Shown piece by piece: positions 17,726 through 27,112 of a stretch of 64,000 nucleotides of DNA. The translations under genes and the position numbers were made by a program. The stretch's first letter is position 1, and the number at the start of each line of letters is the position of its first letter. The notes under the pieces are model-generated. The model was not told the origin of the DNA. It ran no database searches and saw only the letters and a list, made by a program, of their open reading frames with translations. The DNA is from Paenibacillus paridis (GTDB lineage: Bacteria > Bacillota > Bacilli > Paenibacillales > Paenibacillaceae), in assembly GCF_006345825.1 (NCBI RefSeq), contig NZ_VCIX01000082.1, positions 62,001-126,000 of the forward strand, written 5' to 3'.

Positions 17726-20092
17726 TTACCTATCGATCAACAGCTTGTTAAACTCTTGCAGCGGCAACGGTTTATGGTAATAATAGCCCTGCGCTTTGTC
17801 GCAGCCGAGCTGCTTGAGCTGCTCCAGCTGATCGAGAGTCTCCACGCCTTCCGCTACGACCTGCTTCTGGAGATCATGTCCCATGGATACGATCGTTTTG
17901 ACAATCGATAGTCCGCTCTCATAGGCGTTCATGTCCATAATAAAGGAGCGATCAATCTTGATAATTGCAATGGGCAGCTGTCTTAAAACGCTTAAGGACG
18001 AATAGCCGGTTCCGAAGTCATCAATTGCAATGTGAATGCCAAGCGCAACAAGCTCATCCAGCATTTTTCGGGCCACATTCAAGTTATTGACGACCATGCT
18101 CTCTGTTATTTCGAGACATAGCCGCCCCGGCTCCAAGCCGCTGGAGCGCAGCGTCTCCTCCACTTTGTTGACAAAATCCGGCTGCATGAACTGCCTGGAG
18201 GAAACATTGACCGAGAGCATAAAGTCATTCCAGCCCCGCTCTTGCCATAACCTTCCCTGCTCGCAAGCCTCCGCGATCACCCACTGGCCAATTTCATTAA
18301 TCAAGCCCGTTTGCTCCGCAAGCGTAATAAATTCACCCGGCTGCACCATTCCGAGCTCTGCCGAATTCCAACGAATCAGCGCCTCCGCGCCGATTAAGCG
18401 TCCGCTAGCCAAATCTACCTGCGGCTGGTAATATAGCACAAACTCCCCAAGCTCAAGCGCCTTTCTCAAGTTCTTCTCGAGCCGGACGTCACGCTGCACC
18501 AGCGCAATCATCTCATCCGTATAAAGGCGGTATTGATTGCCTCCGCTATGCTTTGCATTGTACATCGCAATATCCGCCCGCTTGATCAGTCCGTTCGGGG
18601 TATCGTCATCAAAGGGGTGCACGCTGATCCCAATGCTCCCGCCCAAATAAAAATCCTGCCCCTGCAGCGTAATGGGGAGCTGGAAAATCTGATGGATATT
18701 TTCGGCAAGCGAGACAATCTCGTCGTATTCCGAAGCATCTTTAATAAGAATAATAAATTCATCGCCGCCAAGACGGGCAAGCAAATGGCTCTTGCTCACG
18801 CTATTCAGCAGCCGTTTTGCGACTTCAACCAGCGCTTCATCGCCATACTGATGCCCAAGCGTATCGTTAATCAGCTTAAAGCGGTCAAGATCAATCAGCA
18901 TCACGCCTAATAAAGACTTCTTTTCCCTGACGGCCAGCAAAGAATTTTCCAGCTCTTTCGTAAAATGATACCGGTTCGGAAGATTCGTCAGCGTATCATG
19001 ATGCGCCAAAAAATGAATGAGCCTCTCTTCCTCTTTTTGCTGGGTAATATCACGGATTACCGCAAGCACAAATCCTTCTTCGCCTTCGGTTATTCTTTCC
19101 GTATCCATAAGAATCAGACGTTGCTTACCTCCGCGGTTCCGAATCGACACCTCATAATTTCTCCATTTCTGCAGCGGAAAAGTTGCAACGTAATCGTTTT
19201 TCACATTCAGCCGATCGGCTTCAACGATAAAATCAAGCAACGCTTTGTTTTTGAGCTCTGCTTCATTTTGGTAGCCAAGCAAACGCACCGCTCCCGGATT
19301 CGCTTCCTTTAACAGCATGTGCCGGTCCAGCATTAGGATTGCCGTCGGGGATAAATGATAAAGCAGCTCGAACTTCTTTTTCACGGAGGGCAGTACGTCG
19401 TATTTCATGAAATGGCGAATGGAGAAACTCCATATAACGGAAGCAATGCCGACAAACGAAACATCAATGTATATATAAGATGAAAGCATCGCAATAAGGA
19501 GCAAGACAAAAAAGGTGGCGAAGTGATAATAGAGGTTCGCTTTAAAAAGCACTGTATATCGCTTGCGCAGCAGAACCGTCGTTGACCGCTTCCTTGCGGC
19601 CAGGCACAAGCCGATATTGCAAATGGAGATGAATAGGAAAAGCACGATAACCACAAAAAAGCCCGTCACATAATCCGGCTGTTTCCACGGCCCTTCTACT
19701 CTGATCCCTATAAAATAAAAAGAGGGCCCTTTAAATAGCAGCAATAATAAATAGATACTCAGCGGCGAGAAGGATAACACGCTGCACAAAGCCATAGACA
19801 TACGGTGGAAACTGCTTGTCACCCTGAAATGCAGCAGCACGCTCAGGCATGCAGCAGCAAGAGAGATCGGGTAAACCAAATAAACAGAAATTAGAAGCGT
19901 ATGCTCCATAGGCAAAAGCTGCTGAATATATTGGCAAATAATCATAAGCGCGAGTAAAGCGGTTGTAAGTGAGGCAAGCCTGTTCTCAATATGCGTAGGA
20001 TTGCGCCTCAGAATAACCAGTGAGGTATCCATCATATAAAGAACGGGAAGCATGAATATGAACAGAAGCAGTACAGGTTGATAGTCACTCAA
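17726..20092 (-). CDS. Membrane PAS-GGDEF-EAL protein (cyclic-di-GMP turnover)
   Basis: A 788-aa protein with about eight hydrophobic spans in residues 1-235, a PAS domain at about 245-360 (LLYHLSPTAILMLD), a GGDEF domain (RLGGDEFIIL near 442) and an EAL domain (EALIRW near 569; NVSSRQF; LEITES; DDFGTGYSSL; VAEGVET). The EAL metal and catalytic motifs look complete, so phosphodiesterase activity is expected. The GGDEF motif is intact but the RxxD inhibitory site five residues before it is absent (SKSH there). The start is TTG at 20092 with GGAGG nine bases upstream. It lies 49 bp after another GGDEF gene on the same strand, likely one transcript. Confidence 0.92.
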   Translation of the reverse strand: MSDYQPVLLLFIFMLPVLYMMDTSLVILRRNPTHIENRLASLTTALLALMIICQYIQQLLPMEHTLLISVYLVYPISLAAACLSVLLHFRVTSSFHRMSMALCSVLSFSPLSIYLLLLLFKGPSFYFIGIRVEGPWKQPDYVTGFFVVIVLFLFISICNIGLCLAARKRSTTVLLRKRYTVLFKANLYYHFATFFVLLLIAMLSSYIYIDVSFVGIASVIWSFSIRHFMKYDVLPSVKKKFELLYHLSPTAILMLDRHMLLKEANPGAVRLLGYQNEAELKNKALLDFIVEADRLNVKNDYVATFPLQKWRNYEVSIRNRGGKQRLILMDTERITEGEEGFVLAVIRDITQQKEEERLIHFLAHHDTLTNLPNRYHFTKELENSLLAVREKKSLLGVMLIDLDRFKLINDTLGHQYGDEALVEVAKRLLNSVSKSHLLARLGGDEFIILIKDASEYDEIVSLAENIHQIFQLPITLQGQDFYLGGSIGISVHPFDDDTPNGLIKRADIAMYNAKHSGGNQYRLYTDEMIALVQRDVRLEKNLRKALELGEFVLYYQPQVDLASGRLIGAEALIRWNSAELGMVQPGEFITLAEQTGLINEIGQWVIAEACEQGRLWQERGWNDFMLSVNVSSRQFMQPDFVNKVEETLRSSGLEPGRLCLEITESMVVNNLNVARKMLDELVALGIHIAIDDFGTGYSSLSVLRQLPIAIIKIDRSFIMDMNAYESGLSIVKTIVSMGHDLQKQVVAEGVETLDQLEQLKQLGCDKAQGYYYHKPLPLQEFNKLLIDR

Positions 20093-20141
20093 AACTTGAT
20101 GCCTCCTCGCTTAGTATGAATGAAATGGGACTTGCGACGAT

Positions 20142-21233
20142 TCACCAAGCAATCCGATTTTTTCCACTGCGCTTTGCCAAATAGAGCGCCTCGTCGGCTA
20201 AGCGAAATAACCTATCCCGATCCTCTCCGGGCTCACGCTTATGGCACCCTATGCTAACGGTTACTCCCCTTCCCTCCAGCTCGGGGAGATGAAGCCTTTC
20301 CGCTCCCTTCCGCATCCGCTCGAGACAGTCCGTAACCTGCTTATTATCCATATTCCGAAAGATTATGGTAAATTCCTCACCACCATAGCGGAAGGGCAAA
20401 ACGTTCTCGCCGGCGTACTCCTTAAGCACTCTGCCTACTTTGCGCAACACCAGATCCCCAATCGAATGGCCAAAATTATCGTTTACAGCTTTGAAATTAT
20501 CAATGTCCATAATCGCAAGATGAAAGGAATGCTTCCTGTCACCTGTCATGGCTTCCCTATATCGGATTTGAAATGTTTTGTGATTCTCAAGTCCCGTCAA
20601 TGCATCTACTCTGCTAACCTCTTGCAAGGCAAGCTGCTCCAGTCGATGCTTCTTCTCGTTGGTTAGCGCCTCCTTCTCTTCCTTCATCATTCGAAGGCCC
20701 CGATTGACAATGCCTAGGGCTGCCAGCGTAACAATCAAAATAAAAGAAAAGCCAACCGCCTTTTGATAATAAGCAACCTCATTCCTGTAAAGGGGCACAA
20801 ACACGATAACGAGCATATAGCAGAACATCGAGATCCCGCAGGCGAAGGCTACCTTCCCATAATTAAAATGCAGAATCGCAACAAGTATGGGCAAAATCAT
20901 AACGATTTGCACCCCATGAACTTCCGGTGAGGATAAAGCAAGCGTTATCGCCCCGAGACAGGAGCCAAGAGCGATAATAATATAGTCCTGTGCTTTGCTG
21001 ACCATTAGATAAACCAGCTCCGCAGCAAGTAGCGTACCCACAATCAGCAGGTTTCGGACAATGACTTGTTTATGAATGAATGCCTCTAGCCTGTACGGTT
21101 CATTGGCGGCTACGACGAAAAAGGCCCCTGTTACAGCAAGCACGGTAATCAAGCCAATAAGCCAGTACGACATTCTAATTTTTTGATTCCAGCTAGAGAT
21201 ATGCTCAGGAGCACTCAGAAATTTGGCTAGCAT
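20142..21233 (-). CDS. Membrane diguanylate cyclase (GGEEF)
   Basis: A 363-aa protein with about six hydrophobic spans (residues 25-180), a short coiled linker and a C-terminal GGDEF domain. The signature is FRYGGEEFTIIF, with DALTGLENHKTFQ, AIMDIDNFKAVND and the closing DEALYLAKRSGKNRI. It would make cyclic-di-GMP from two GTP. RxxD is missing before the motif (GENV there). ATG at 21233 has AAAGGG eight bases upstream; ATG at 21239 is the alternative. The gene overlaps the end of the upstream GGDEF gene by 29 bp, suggesting coupled translation. Confidence 0.9.
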   Translation of the reverse strand: MLAKFLSAPEHISSWNQKIRMSYWLIGLITVLAVTGAFFVVAANEPYRLEAFIHKQVIVRNLLIVGTLLAAELVYLMVSKAQDYIIIALGSCLGAITLALSSPEVHGVQIVMILPILVAILHFNYGKVAFACGISMFCYMLVIVFVPLYRNEVAYYQKAVGFSFILIVTLAALGIVNRGLRMMKEEKEALTNEKKHRLEQLALQEVSRVDALTGLENHKTFQIRYREAMTGDRKHSFHLAIMDIDNFKAVNDNFGHSIGDLVLRKVGRVLKEYAGENVLPFRYGGEEFTIIFRNMDNKQVTDCLERMRKGAERLHLPELEGRGVTVSIGCHKREPGEDRDRLFRLADEALYLAKRSGKNRIAW

Positions 21234-22341
21234 CTTCATGTCCCTTTCTGTGCGGCGAAACGACCCTGTTTTTTCCGGTGCGCTTTGCTTCATAAAGATA
21301 AGCGTCCGCTCGTTGAAACAAGTCATCCTTTCCTTGGCCTGCCTGGTATTCCACCATCCCGACGCTTATCGTCACCCGCTGGTGCATAATGACCGAAAAA
21401 GCGGTTGACGCCAGCTTCTCGCGAATTTTCTCTAACAGCTGATGGCTCTGTTCGGTTGATTTCCCTGTTAACAGCAGCACAAACTCCTCGCCGCCATATC
21501 GTGCCGCAACATCCTCGGTTGAAAGGCACTCCTGAAGCAGCAAGGCCATTTCCCTAAGCACCAGATCGCCGGCATGGTGGCCGAAGGAATCGTTAATGCT
21601 CTTAAAATTGTCGATATCCAGTACCGCCAGCTGCAGCGGCAGTTGATAGATCTCGTGCTGCTGAATCAAAGCCGTTAAATACTCTTGATAGGTAATATGG
21701 TTATAAAGACCGGTTAAATGGTCATATTTCGATGCATTTTGAGTAGCTACAGCATCCGCAAACGCCTCGATTTCCGAGGTGACCGCTCGTTCAAGTGCAT
21801 GCTGCAGCTCATTTCCTCTTTTCAAAATGGCTAAGCCGACTAAGCTGGTTCCCATTACCATGCCAATGATCGCAATTAAATCTAATAAACCGGTATAGGT
21901 CTTGAACGGCTCAACCATAACCCTTAACGCCATATAACTGCTAAGCGTCAGCACAGCTGCAAACCACAGCCGGCTGTGGCTAAAATAAAATAAAGCAACA
22001 ATGATCGGCAGATCCAGCCCGATGTATAGCCCGTGGACTTCCCGCCCAAAGGTCAGCATGACGATTACTGCATATACGAGACCCATTGTAATCAGTATAT
22101 AGTCAAAATAACGCTTCATATAACGATACAGCACCTCAGCTAGCAGCAGAGAAAGCAGCATGCTTAAGCTCGCGCTTCCATAGCCTTCAGGGAATAACGG
22201 CCCCTCATGCCAAGCTTTTCCGCCAAATCGGACTAAATGAATGCATTCGGTTATCGTCAGTACAACCGTAGACAATACCCAGTAGAAGTAGAGCACCCAA
22301 CGGTTCCATGAGTTGTTATTGTTATATCGGGACAATGTCAC
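21205..22341 (-). CDS. Membrane diguanylate cyclase (GGEEF), first of three
   Basis: A 378-aa protein built like its downstream neighbour: about six hydrophobic spans, then a GGDEF domain with DHLTGLYNHITYQ, AVLDIDNFKSINDSFGHHAGD, AARYGGEEFVLLL and DAYLYEAKRTGKNRV. The I-site position reads STED, so RxxD is absent. The two neighbours share the NH-x-T-Y/F-Q region and are probably a tandem duplication that has since diverged. The start is uncertain: GTG at 22341 lacks a clear ribosome site and TTG at 22335 is near. No promoter was identified in the 270 bp upstream. Confidence 0.88.
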   Translation of the reverse strand: MTLSRYNNNNSWNRWVLYFYWVLSTVVLTITECIHLVRFGGKAWHEGPLFPEGYGSASLSMLLSLLLAEVLYRYMKRYFDYILITMGLVYAVIVMLTFGREVHGLYIGLDLPIIVALFYFSHSRLWFAAVLTLSSYMALRVMVEPFKTYTGLLDLIAIIGMVMGTSLVGLAILKRGNELQHALERAVTSEIEAFADAVATQNASKYDHLTGLYNHITYQEYLTALIQQHEIYQLPLQLAVLDIDNFKSINDSFGHHAGDLVLREMALLLQECLSTEDVAARYGGEEFVLLLTGKSTEQSHQLLEKIREKLASTAFSVIMHQRVTISVGMVEYQAGQGKDDLFQRADAYLYEAKRTGKNRVVSPHRKGHEDASQISECS

Positions 22342-22533
22342 CGGTAGTCACCACTTTACTAGTTGTTCATTATTTTTCACATATTTATCCAACCTATCAT
22401 TCTATTATAAAGCGTATATATCGACAGAACAATCAATAATGTGATATTCCGTAGTATCCAAGACCTAATATTCCCCTTTACAAAGCTTAAACGATTACGA
22501 CTTTCCGCCTATCCGAACACTTCATTCGACAAC

Positions 22534-22583
22534 AAAAAAAGAGACGGCTAAAACAGAAATCGCTTTCTGTTCCAGCTGTCTCT
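22534..22583 (-). terminator. Intrinsic terminator of the acetyl esterase gene
   Basis: On the minus strand AGAGACAGCTGGAACAGAAA (22583-22564) pairs, with a few mismatches, with TTTCTGTTTTAGCCGTCTC (22559-22541), followed by seven T residues. It lies 32 bp beyond the stop at 22615. Confidence 0.88.
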
Positions 22584-22614
22584 ACCGTTTTATAACGTTT
22601 TATTCGACATAAAA

Positions 22615-23577
22615 TCATTTATTGCCCAAGAAAAATTGCATCGTCTTATCGGCGAATCCGGGAAGGTCCTCATGGCCGAAATCCGGATAAATTTCTATGT
22701 TTTTTTCAGATGTTATTTTATTGTAAACGGCGTATTGCGTGGAAGGCGGGCAAACGGTATCCATTAGGCCGGTAGCAAACAACACTTCCCCGCGGATACG
22801 CGAAGCTAAAAATTGAATATCGATATAGCCAAGCTTGGTGAAAATCTCTTCCTCCCGCTTATGCTGCGGGTCAAAGTGGCGGAAGAAGGTACGCAGCTCC
22901 GCATAGGCGTCTTTAGCCAGATCCATTTGCCATACGCGCTTATAATCGCTCAAGAACGGGAAGACAGGTGCCAGTTTCTTGATTCTGGGCTCAAGCGCCG
23001 CGCAAGCAATCGTCAGCGCACCGCCCTGCGAGCCGCCCATTGCCATCACTTGCTCCGGATCGACCTCAGGCATTTGCATCGCTATGCCTGCCAGCTGTGC
23101 GGTATCCAAGAAAATATGACGAAACAGGAGTTGATCCGGATGATCATCGAGGCCGCGAATAATATGCCCTTGATATGTCGTCCCCTTGACCCCGCCGGTA
23201 TCCTCGGAGTAACCTCCTTGTCCACGGCAGTCAAGCGAGAAGAAGGAATACCCAAGAGCGGCATAACCCAGCTTATCCTGCCATTGGCCGGAATGCCCGG
23301 TGTAGCCATGAAATTGCACAACGGCAGGATGCGGTTCCGCTACATTCCTTGGCTTAATGTATTTGGCGTGAATGCGTGCGCCGCGTACACCTGTAAAGTA
23401 CAAATCAAAGCACTCCGCATAGGGAACCTGAAAGCTGCTCGGTATCAGCTCGATTTGTGGATCGACAGCTCGCATTTCAGCCAGCGCCCTATCCCAATAC
23501 TCATCAAAGTCCGCCGGACGCGGACTGCTCCCCTCATAGTTCTGTAATTGCTCCAACGACATATCGACTAACGGCAT
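22615..23577 (-). CDS. Acetyl xylan esterase / cephalosporin-C deacetylase family hydrolase
   Basis: A 320-aa cytoplasmic alpha/beta hydrolase of the AXE1/CAH type (carbohydrate esterase family 7), the usual length. It begins MPLVDMSLEQLQNYEG and contains the oxyanion RGQGG region (DCRGQGGYSED), the nucleophile Ser in GGSQGG (near residue 185), the acid Asp in GLMDTVCPP (near 268) and the His in YPDFGHEDLP (near 301). The family removes acetyl groups from short xylo-oligosaccharides. ATG at 23577 follows GGAGGGACAGGA; the longer frame to 23640 has no ribosome site. It stands alone with its own terminator. Confidence 0.92.
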   Translation of the reverse strand: MPLVDMSLEQLQNYEGSSPRPADFDEYWDRALAEMRAVDPQIELIPSSFQVPYAECFDLYFTGVRGARIHAKYIKPRNVAEPHPAVVQFHGYTGHSGQWQDKLGYAALGYSFFSLDCRGQGGYSEDTGGVKGTTYQGHIIRGLDDHPDQLLFRHIFLDTAQLAGIAMQMPEVDPEQVMAMGGSQGGALTIACAALEPRIKKLAPVFPFLSDYKRVWQMDLAKDAYAELRTFFRHFDPQHKREEEIFTKLGYIDIQFLASRIRGEVLFATGLMDTVCPPSTQYAVYNKITSEKNIEIYPDFGHEDLPGFADKTMQFFLGNK

Positions 23578-23785
23578 TCCTGTCCCTCCATTATAATGAA
23601 TGATTAACATACAGCTTTCCTTTGAAAGCGTTACCTTCATTTTAATAGAAAGTGAAAAAATTGGAATAGCAAATTGCAGATTCGCATGGGAACCAGCAGC
23701 CTATAAACAAAATAAAGCCACGATCCCGCATAGTTGCGAGATGATGGCATGTTTGGCGCTTCGTTTATTACCCCGCGCATCAATA

Positions 23786-24040
23786 TTATTTCGCTGTGTT
23801 CCGTCCTTTTGGCGCGCTGCCGCCTTTGAAAGAGGTGCTGCCCTTCGGCATGTTTGCGCTTTTGGCGTTAGCGGCATTCTTATCGCCCGCTGCGGATTTT
23901 TCGCCGTCTGCCCCTTTAGCGCCTTGGTTTCTGCCGAATACCTTCTTCGCCAGCTTCTTCTTCTCCCCGGCCTGCCAGCGGTTCCAGCCCTTCTTATCCG
24001 TGCCTCTGCCCGTGCCGCCCTTGCCCTTTGCACTGCTCAT
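23786..24040 (-). CDS. Small, highly basic Lys/Gly/Ala-rich protein (84 aa)
   Basis: I do not recognise a defined family. The protein starts MSSAKGKGGTGRGTDKKGW and is made mostly of K, G, A, N and S with almost no hydrophobic residues, so it is likely disordered and could bind nucleic acid or polyanions. One short segment, GWNRWQAGEKKKLAKKVFG (residues 18-36), is the only part with order-promoting residues. GGAGTG with a 7-base spacer precedes the ATG, which supports a real gene over the GC-rich open frames on the other strand. No terminator or partner is obvious. Confidence 0.65.
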   Translation of the reverse strand: MSSAKGKGGTGRGTDKKGWNRWQAGEKKKLAKKVFGRNQGAKGADGEKSAAGDKNAANAKSANMPKGSTSFKGGSAPKGRNTAK

Positions 24041-24370
24041 ATCATCACTCCATTATGTCTTCTATAGCGAGTTAACTGTTATCTACTTCGTAAAATGCGA
24101 ATGCAGCATCTATCATAACCTGATTCCTCGTTATTATTACTTACCAGTATACCATTAATCTTGCCTCTGGATTCTTGCCTTCCATATTAATTTGCATTTA
24201 CATGCCAATATGGCCGTGAATATCCGTTATAATTCAAATATATGGATGATTAGCATGCAAAAACGCCTTCGGCGTCCTCTGGCGGCGCAGCGCGTTTCAT
24301 TTCGAGAAATATAAATAAGATATAGCGATACGATATAATTACCACTATTTTTAAAAAGGAGGGTAACGGT
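24041..24370. other. Intergenic region between divergent genes
   Basis: No gene is seen in these 330 bp. A GC-rich hairpin (ACGCC-TTC-GGCGT, 24264-24276) has a run of five A on its left, so it would work as a minus-strand terminator although no gene sits upstream of it on that strand. A TATAAT at 24334-24339 could be the -10 box of the plus-strand hydrolase, with no clear -35. Confidence 0.4.
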
Positions 24371-25126
24371 ATGCTTTTTTTTCGTGAATACGGAGATGTA
24401 TCGGCCAAAGAAACCATTCTCTTCCTTCATGGCGGTGGTTTAAGCGGTGAAATGTGGGAGGGTGTTGCCCATATGCTGCACGGCCGGCATTGCATCGCGG
24501 TTGATCTTCCTGAGCATGGCGAAAGCACGGCTGAGGCCGGACTGTTGACCACGGACAATTGTATCCGTCAGGTCGGCATGATTTTGCAGAAATACGAGGC
24601 CGTGCATGTGGTCGGTCTGTCGCTAGGAGGCGCGGTAGCGCTGCATTTACTGGCTTCCCACGCCGATAAAATTAAATCGGCCGTCATTTCCGGTACTGCA
24701 GCCGGCATTAGCAAAACAACAGCTAAATTAATGAATGTGCTTGCCGCCCCCATATACAGCCTTATGTCTCCAGAGAAAATAGCCGCTTCCATGATAAAAA
24801 ATTATCGGATCCCAGAGCAGTACAAACCTTCCTTGCTTCGTGACGCGAAGAGAATCAATTCGGATGTCGTGAGAAGAATGCATACGATGCTTAGCGAGAT
24901 CAAGCTTCCCCTTGCGAGCAGCATTCCGCTGCTTGTGCTCGTTGGCGAAGAAGAAAACCGATTAGCGAAACAAGCAGCCAACAAGCTGCTCGCGCAGGTG
25001 CCGGAAAGCACGGGTGGCGTTGTGCCAGGAGGAACTCATGTATGGAGCTATGGGAAGCCGGAATTATTTGCTGAGGTTATCGAGCTGTGGATGAGTGAAA
25101 ATAGGCGCCATGCTGAACTCAAATAG
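24371..25126 (+). CDS. Alpha/beta hydrolase
   Basis: A 251-aa soluble alpha/beta-fold hydrolase. LFLHGGGLSGEMW holds the oxyanion loop, VGLSLGG holds the nucleophile Ser84, VGEEENRL (near residue 197) is the likely acid region and GGTHVW the catalytic His. There is no signal peptide. A cap region at about 115-170 separates the strands. Substrate cannot be read from the sequence. AAGGAGG precedes the ATG. It is one of few plus-strand genes here and is convergent with the LLM oxidoreductase. Confidence 0.88.
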   Translation: MLFFREYGDVSAKETILFLHGGGLSGEMWEGVAHMLHGRHCIAVDLPEHGESTAEAGLLTTDNCIRQVGMILQKYEAVHVVGLSLGGAVALHLLASHADKIKSAVISGTAAGISKTTAKLMNVLAAPIYSLMSPEKIAASMIKNYRIPEQYKPSLLRDAKRINSDVVRRMHTMLSEIKLPLASSIPLLVLVGEEENRLAKQAANKLLAQVPESTGGVVPGGTHVWSYGKPELFAEVIELWMSENRRHAELK

Positions 25127-25145
25127 GGGAGCTGGCTCCCCCTCC
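25127..25145. terminator. Possible terminator between convergent genes
   Basis: GGGGAGC-TG-GCTCCCC forms a tight GC hairpin in the 35 bp between the two convergent stop codons. A T run is missing, so function is uncertain. Confidence 0.45.
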
Positions 25146-25161
25146 CCTTCATACCTATAGG

Positions 25162-26229
25162 CTAACGGTTTGTAAGCAGTTGCGGCGCTGGACCGTTGTC
25201 CCAGACGCTGCTCGGAATTTCCCTTCGCAGCACAGGTGCCACTTCCTCGGCAAAACGCTCGACCTGTTCGCGCTGCTCTGTCTCCGTCAAGCCATCCACG
25301 CTGATGCTGAGCACCTGATTGCCAAATGCACGATGGTAATCGATGATTTTCCCAATAACCTGGTCTACGCTGCCGACCAGTGAAGGCCCATTCTTAATGG
25401 TATCCTCCAGATCCTTAAAAGGCGATTGATTATGCTGTGCCGCGCTCGTTGCCTGAAATGCATCATAATAAGGGCGGTATCGATTAATAGCCTCTTCCGA
25501 CGTATTAGCTAAATACAAGCTGCCTGCCCCTGCGCCTACGACGGCTTGATTGGGATTATGGCCATAGAAAGCAAGCCTCTCCCGATAGTGGTCAATTAGG
25601 CTTTTGTACTTGGACTGCGGATGGAAGCTGTTGGAGGAAAAAATCGGCTCGCCATATTTTGCAGCCAGCTCTGTCGAAAGCGTGCTTGAGGCGCTGCCAT
25701 GCCAGATCGGAATCGAGGTCTGATACGGCCTTGGCTGTGTCGTTACCCGCTCAAGTGCCGGACGGTAACGCCCTTCCCACGTGACCTCCTCTTCGCTCCA
25801 TAACCGTTTTAGCAGGGCATACCGCTCTGCAAGCGAATCCCATTGCTCTTCCTCCGTAATTCCGAACAGCGGATAATGGCGCGGATCATTGCCTTTGCCA
25901 ATAATGAGCTCCAGCCGTCCTTCGGATAAATGATCGAGTGTGGCATAATCCTCGGCCACCCGTACCGGATCAAGCACACTGAGCACGGTGACTGTAGTGA
26001 GCAGCCGAATTCGCGAGGTTCTGGCCGCGATAGCCGTCAGAAGCACGGGCGGCGAAGAAGACAGAAACGGAGCTCCGTGCCTCTCTCCGATACCATATGC
26101 GTCAAAACCAAGCTCTTCCGCCAACATCGCTTGCTTGATCACATTTTGAAATTTCTGCTGAGGCGTTAGCGTTTCTCCATTCACGGCGTTTGGAAGGTTC
26201 ATAACCAGGCTAAATAGCGCAAATTTCAT
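25162..26229 (-). CDS. LLM-class flavin-dependent oxidoreductase
   Basis: A 355-aa luciferase-like monooxygenase-type TIM barrel. MKFALFSLVMNLPN, AEELGFDAYGIGERHG, RIRLLTTVTVLSVLDPVRVAEDYATLDHLSEGRLELIIGKG (in pieces; the ERH and VAED-x-ATLD motifs are diagnostic) and IPIWHGSAS are typical of the bacterial luciferase-like group that uses reduced FMN from a partner reductase. The substrate is unknown. ATG at 26229 follows GTAGGAGG; the longer frame to 26319 has none. No partner reductase is encoded nearby. Confidence 0.9.
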   Translation of the reverse strand: MKFALFSLVMNLPNAVNGETLTPQQKFQNVIKQAMLAEELGFDAYGIGERHGAPFLSSSPPVLLTAIAARTSRIRLLTTVTVLSVLDPVRVAEDYATLDHLSEGRLELIIGKGNDPRHYPLFGITEEEQWDSLAERYALLKRLWSEEEVTWEGRYRPALERVTTQPRPYQTSIPIWHGSASSTLSTELAAKYGEPIFSSNSFHPQSKYKSLIDHYRERLAFYGHNPNQAVVGAGAGSLYLANTSEEAINRYRPYYDAFQATSAAQHNQSPFKDLEDTIKNGPSLVGSVDQVIGKIIDYHRAFGNQVLSISVDGLTETEQREQVERFAEEVAPVLRREIPSSVWDNGPAPQLLTNR

Positions 26230-26439
26230 CGTATGACTCCTCCTACTAAAATTCATTATGCAAGCTGCCTTTTCTGTTTGAATTGAAGCAATAGTAGCAT
26301 AGGGAATTGCTTGCGGCAATCCTTTTCACACTATTCCGATTATAATAGTATTCTATATGAATATTAAAAAGTTCAATGTGTCAGCATTTCCACCTATATT
26401 GAACAAACGTAGGCTATTCACGGGGCTCCGTTGCTCTTC

Positions 26440-26690
26440 AACCCTTTGCTGGGTGCGAACGCAGAACGGTTATGAGTTACTGGGTACGAACTGGGCACGG
26501 TTGCAGAATGGTTGTGATTTAGGTGAAGCAAATTGAGAACGGTCATGGTTTAGTGGATGCGATTACAGATTGGTTGCAATTTAGTTGGGGCAATTGGAGA
26601 ATGGCCTTGGTTTAGTGGGTGCGATTACAGATTGGTTGTGATTTAGTTGGGGCAATTGGAGATTCGTTGTGAATTAGGTGGAATTTCTCC
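26440..26690. repeat. Intergenic tandem repeat, 62-bp period
   Basis: GATTACAGATTGGTTG starts at 26561 and at 26623, 62 bp apart, and the flanking TTTAGTTGGGGCAATTGGAG also recurs. A more diverged unit lies before them near 26500 and a partial one before that. The array ends in GGTGGAATTTCTCCCACTAAA (within 26667-26695), a word resembling the core of the 50-bp array at 52.9 kb. No open frame with a ribosome site lies here. Confidence 0.75.
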
Positions 26691-27112
26691 CACTAAAATA
26701 GCGTTATTGACCGAGCAAATGAAATAAAGGGAAATGCTCCCGTTAATTCAGCCGTTTCAGGTCATTTTTATCGTATTAACCAGAATTATAGGGAGGAATT
26801 CCATGTAATTGCCTCAAATCTCCAAAATCACTCAGATTAGAGGGAATAATTCCATCTAATGCAAATGAAGAGCAATCATAAATAGGTAGGAACCTGATTG
26901 CTGGATTAACTAAGACATTTAAGAAAAGAATTCGGCTACGAAGGCGAATACTCCATTTCCCCAGAACGATCTTCCCGCTTCGCTTTACCTTCACTTCTTT
27001 CGGTCAACCTCTATAACAAAAAAGACCCTAAATGGCATTAAAACTAAATGTGCATTAGTTTTAACCCGATTAGGATCCTCGATAACGGTGAAGCTGTATA
27101 GCTTTTGCCTGA
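26691..27112. other. AT-rich intergenic stretch with repeat-like short words
   Basis: No credible gene. The words GGGAAATGCTCCCGTTAA, AGGGAGGAATTCC and AGAGGGAATAATTCC recur in the same style as the arrays. A short 72-codon open frame here lacks a ribosome site. AAAACTAA-ATGTGCA-TTAGTTTT at 27042-27064 could form a weak hairpin behind the gene ending at 27113. Confidence 0.45.

Noticed and set aside
23701..24033. Arg/Ala-rich open frames around the small basic protein, on both strands
   Set aside because: They are alternative frames of a GC-rich gene; only the 84-aa frame has a proper ribosome site.
26776..26994. A 72-codon minus-strand open frame
   Set aside because: No ribosome site, and its sequence comes from the repeat-like intergenic text.
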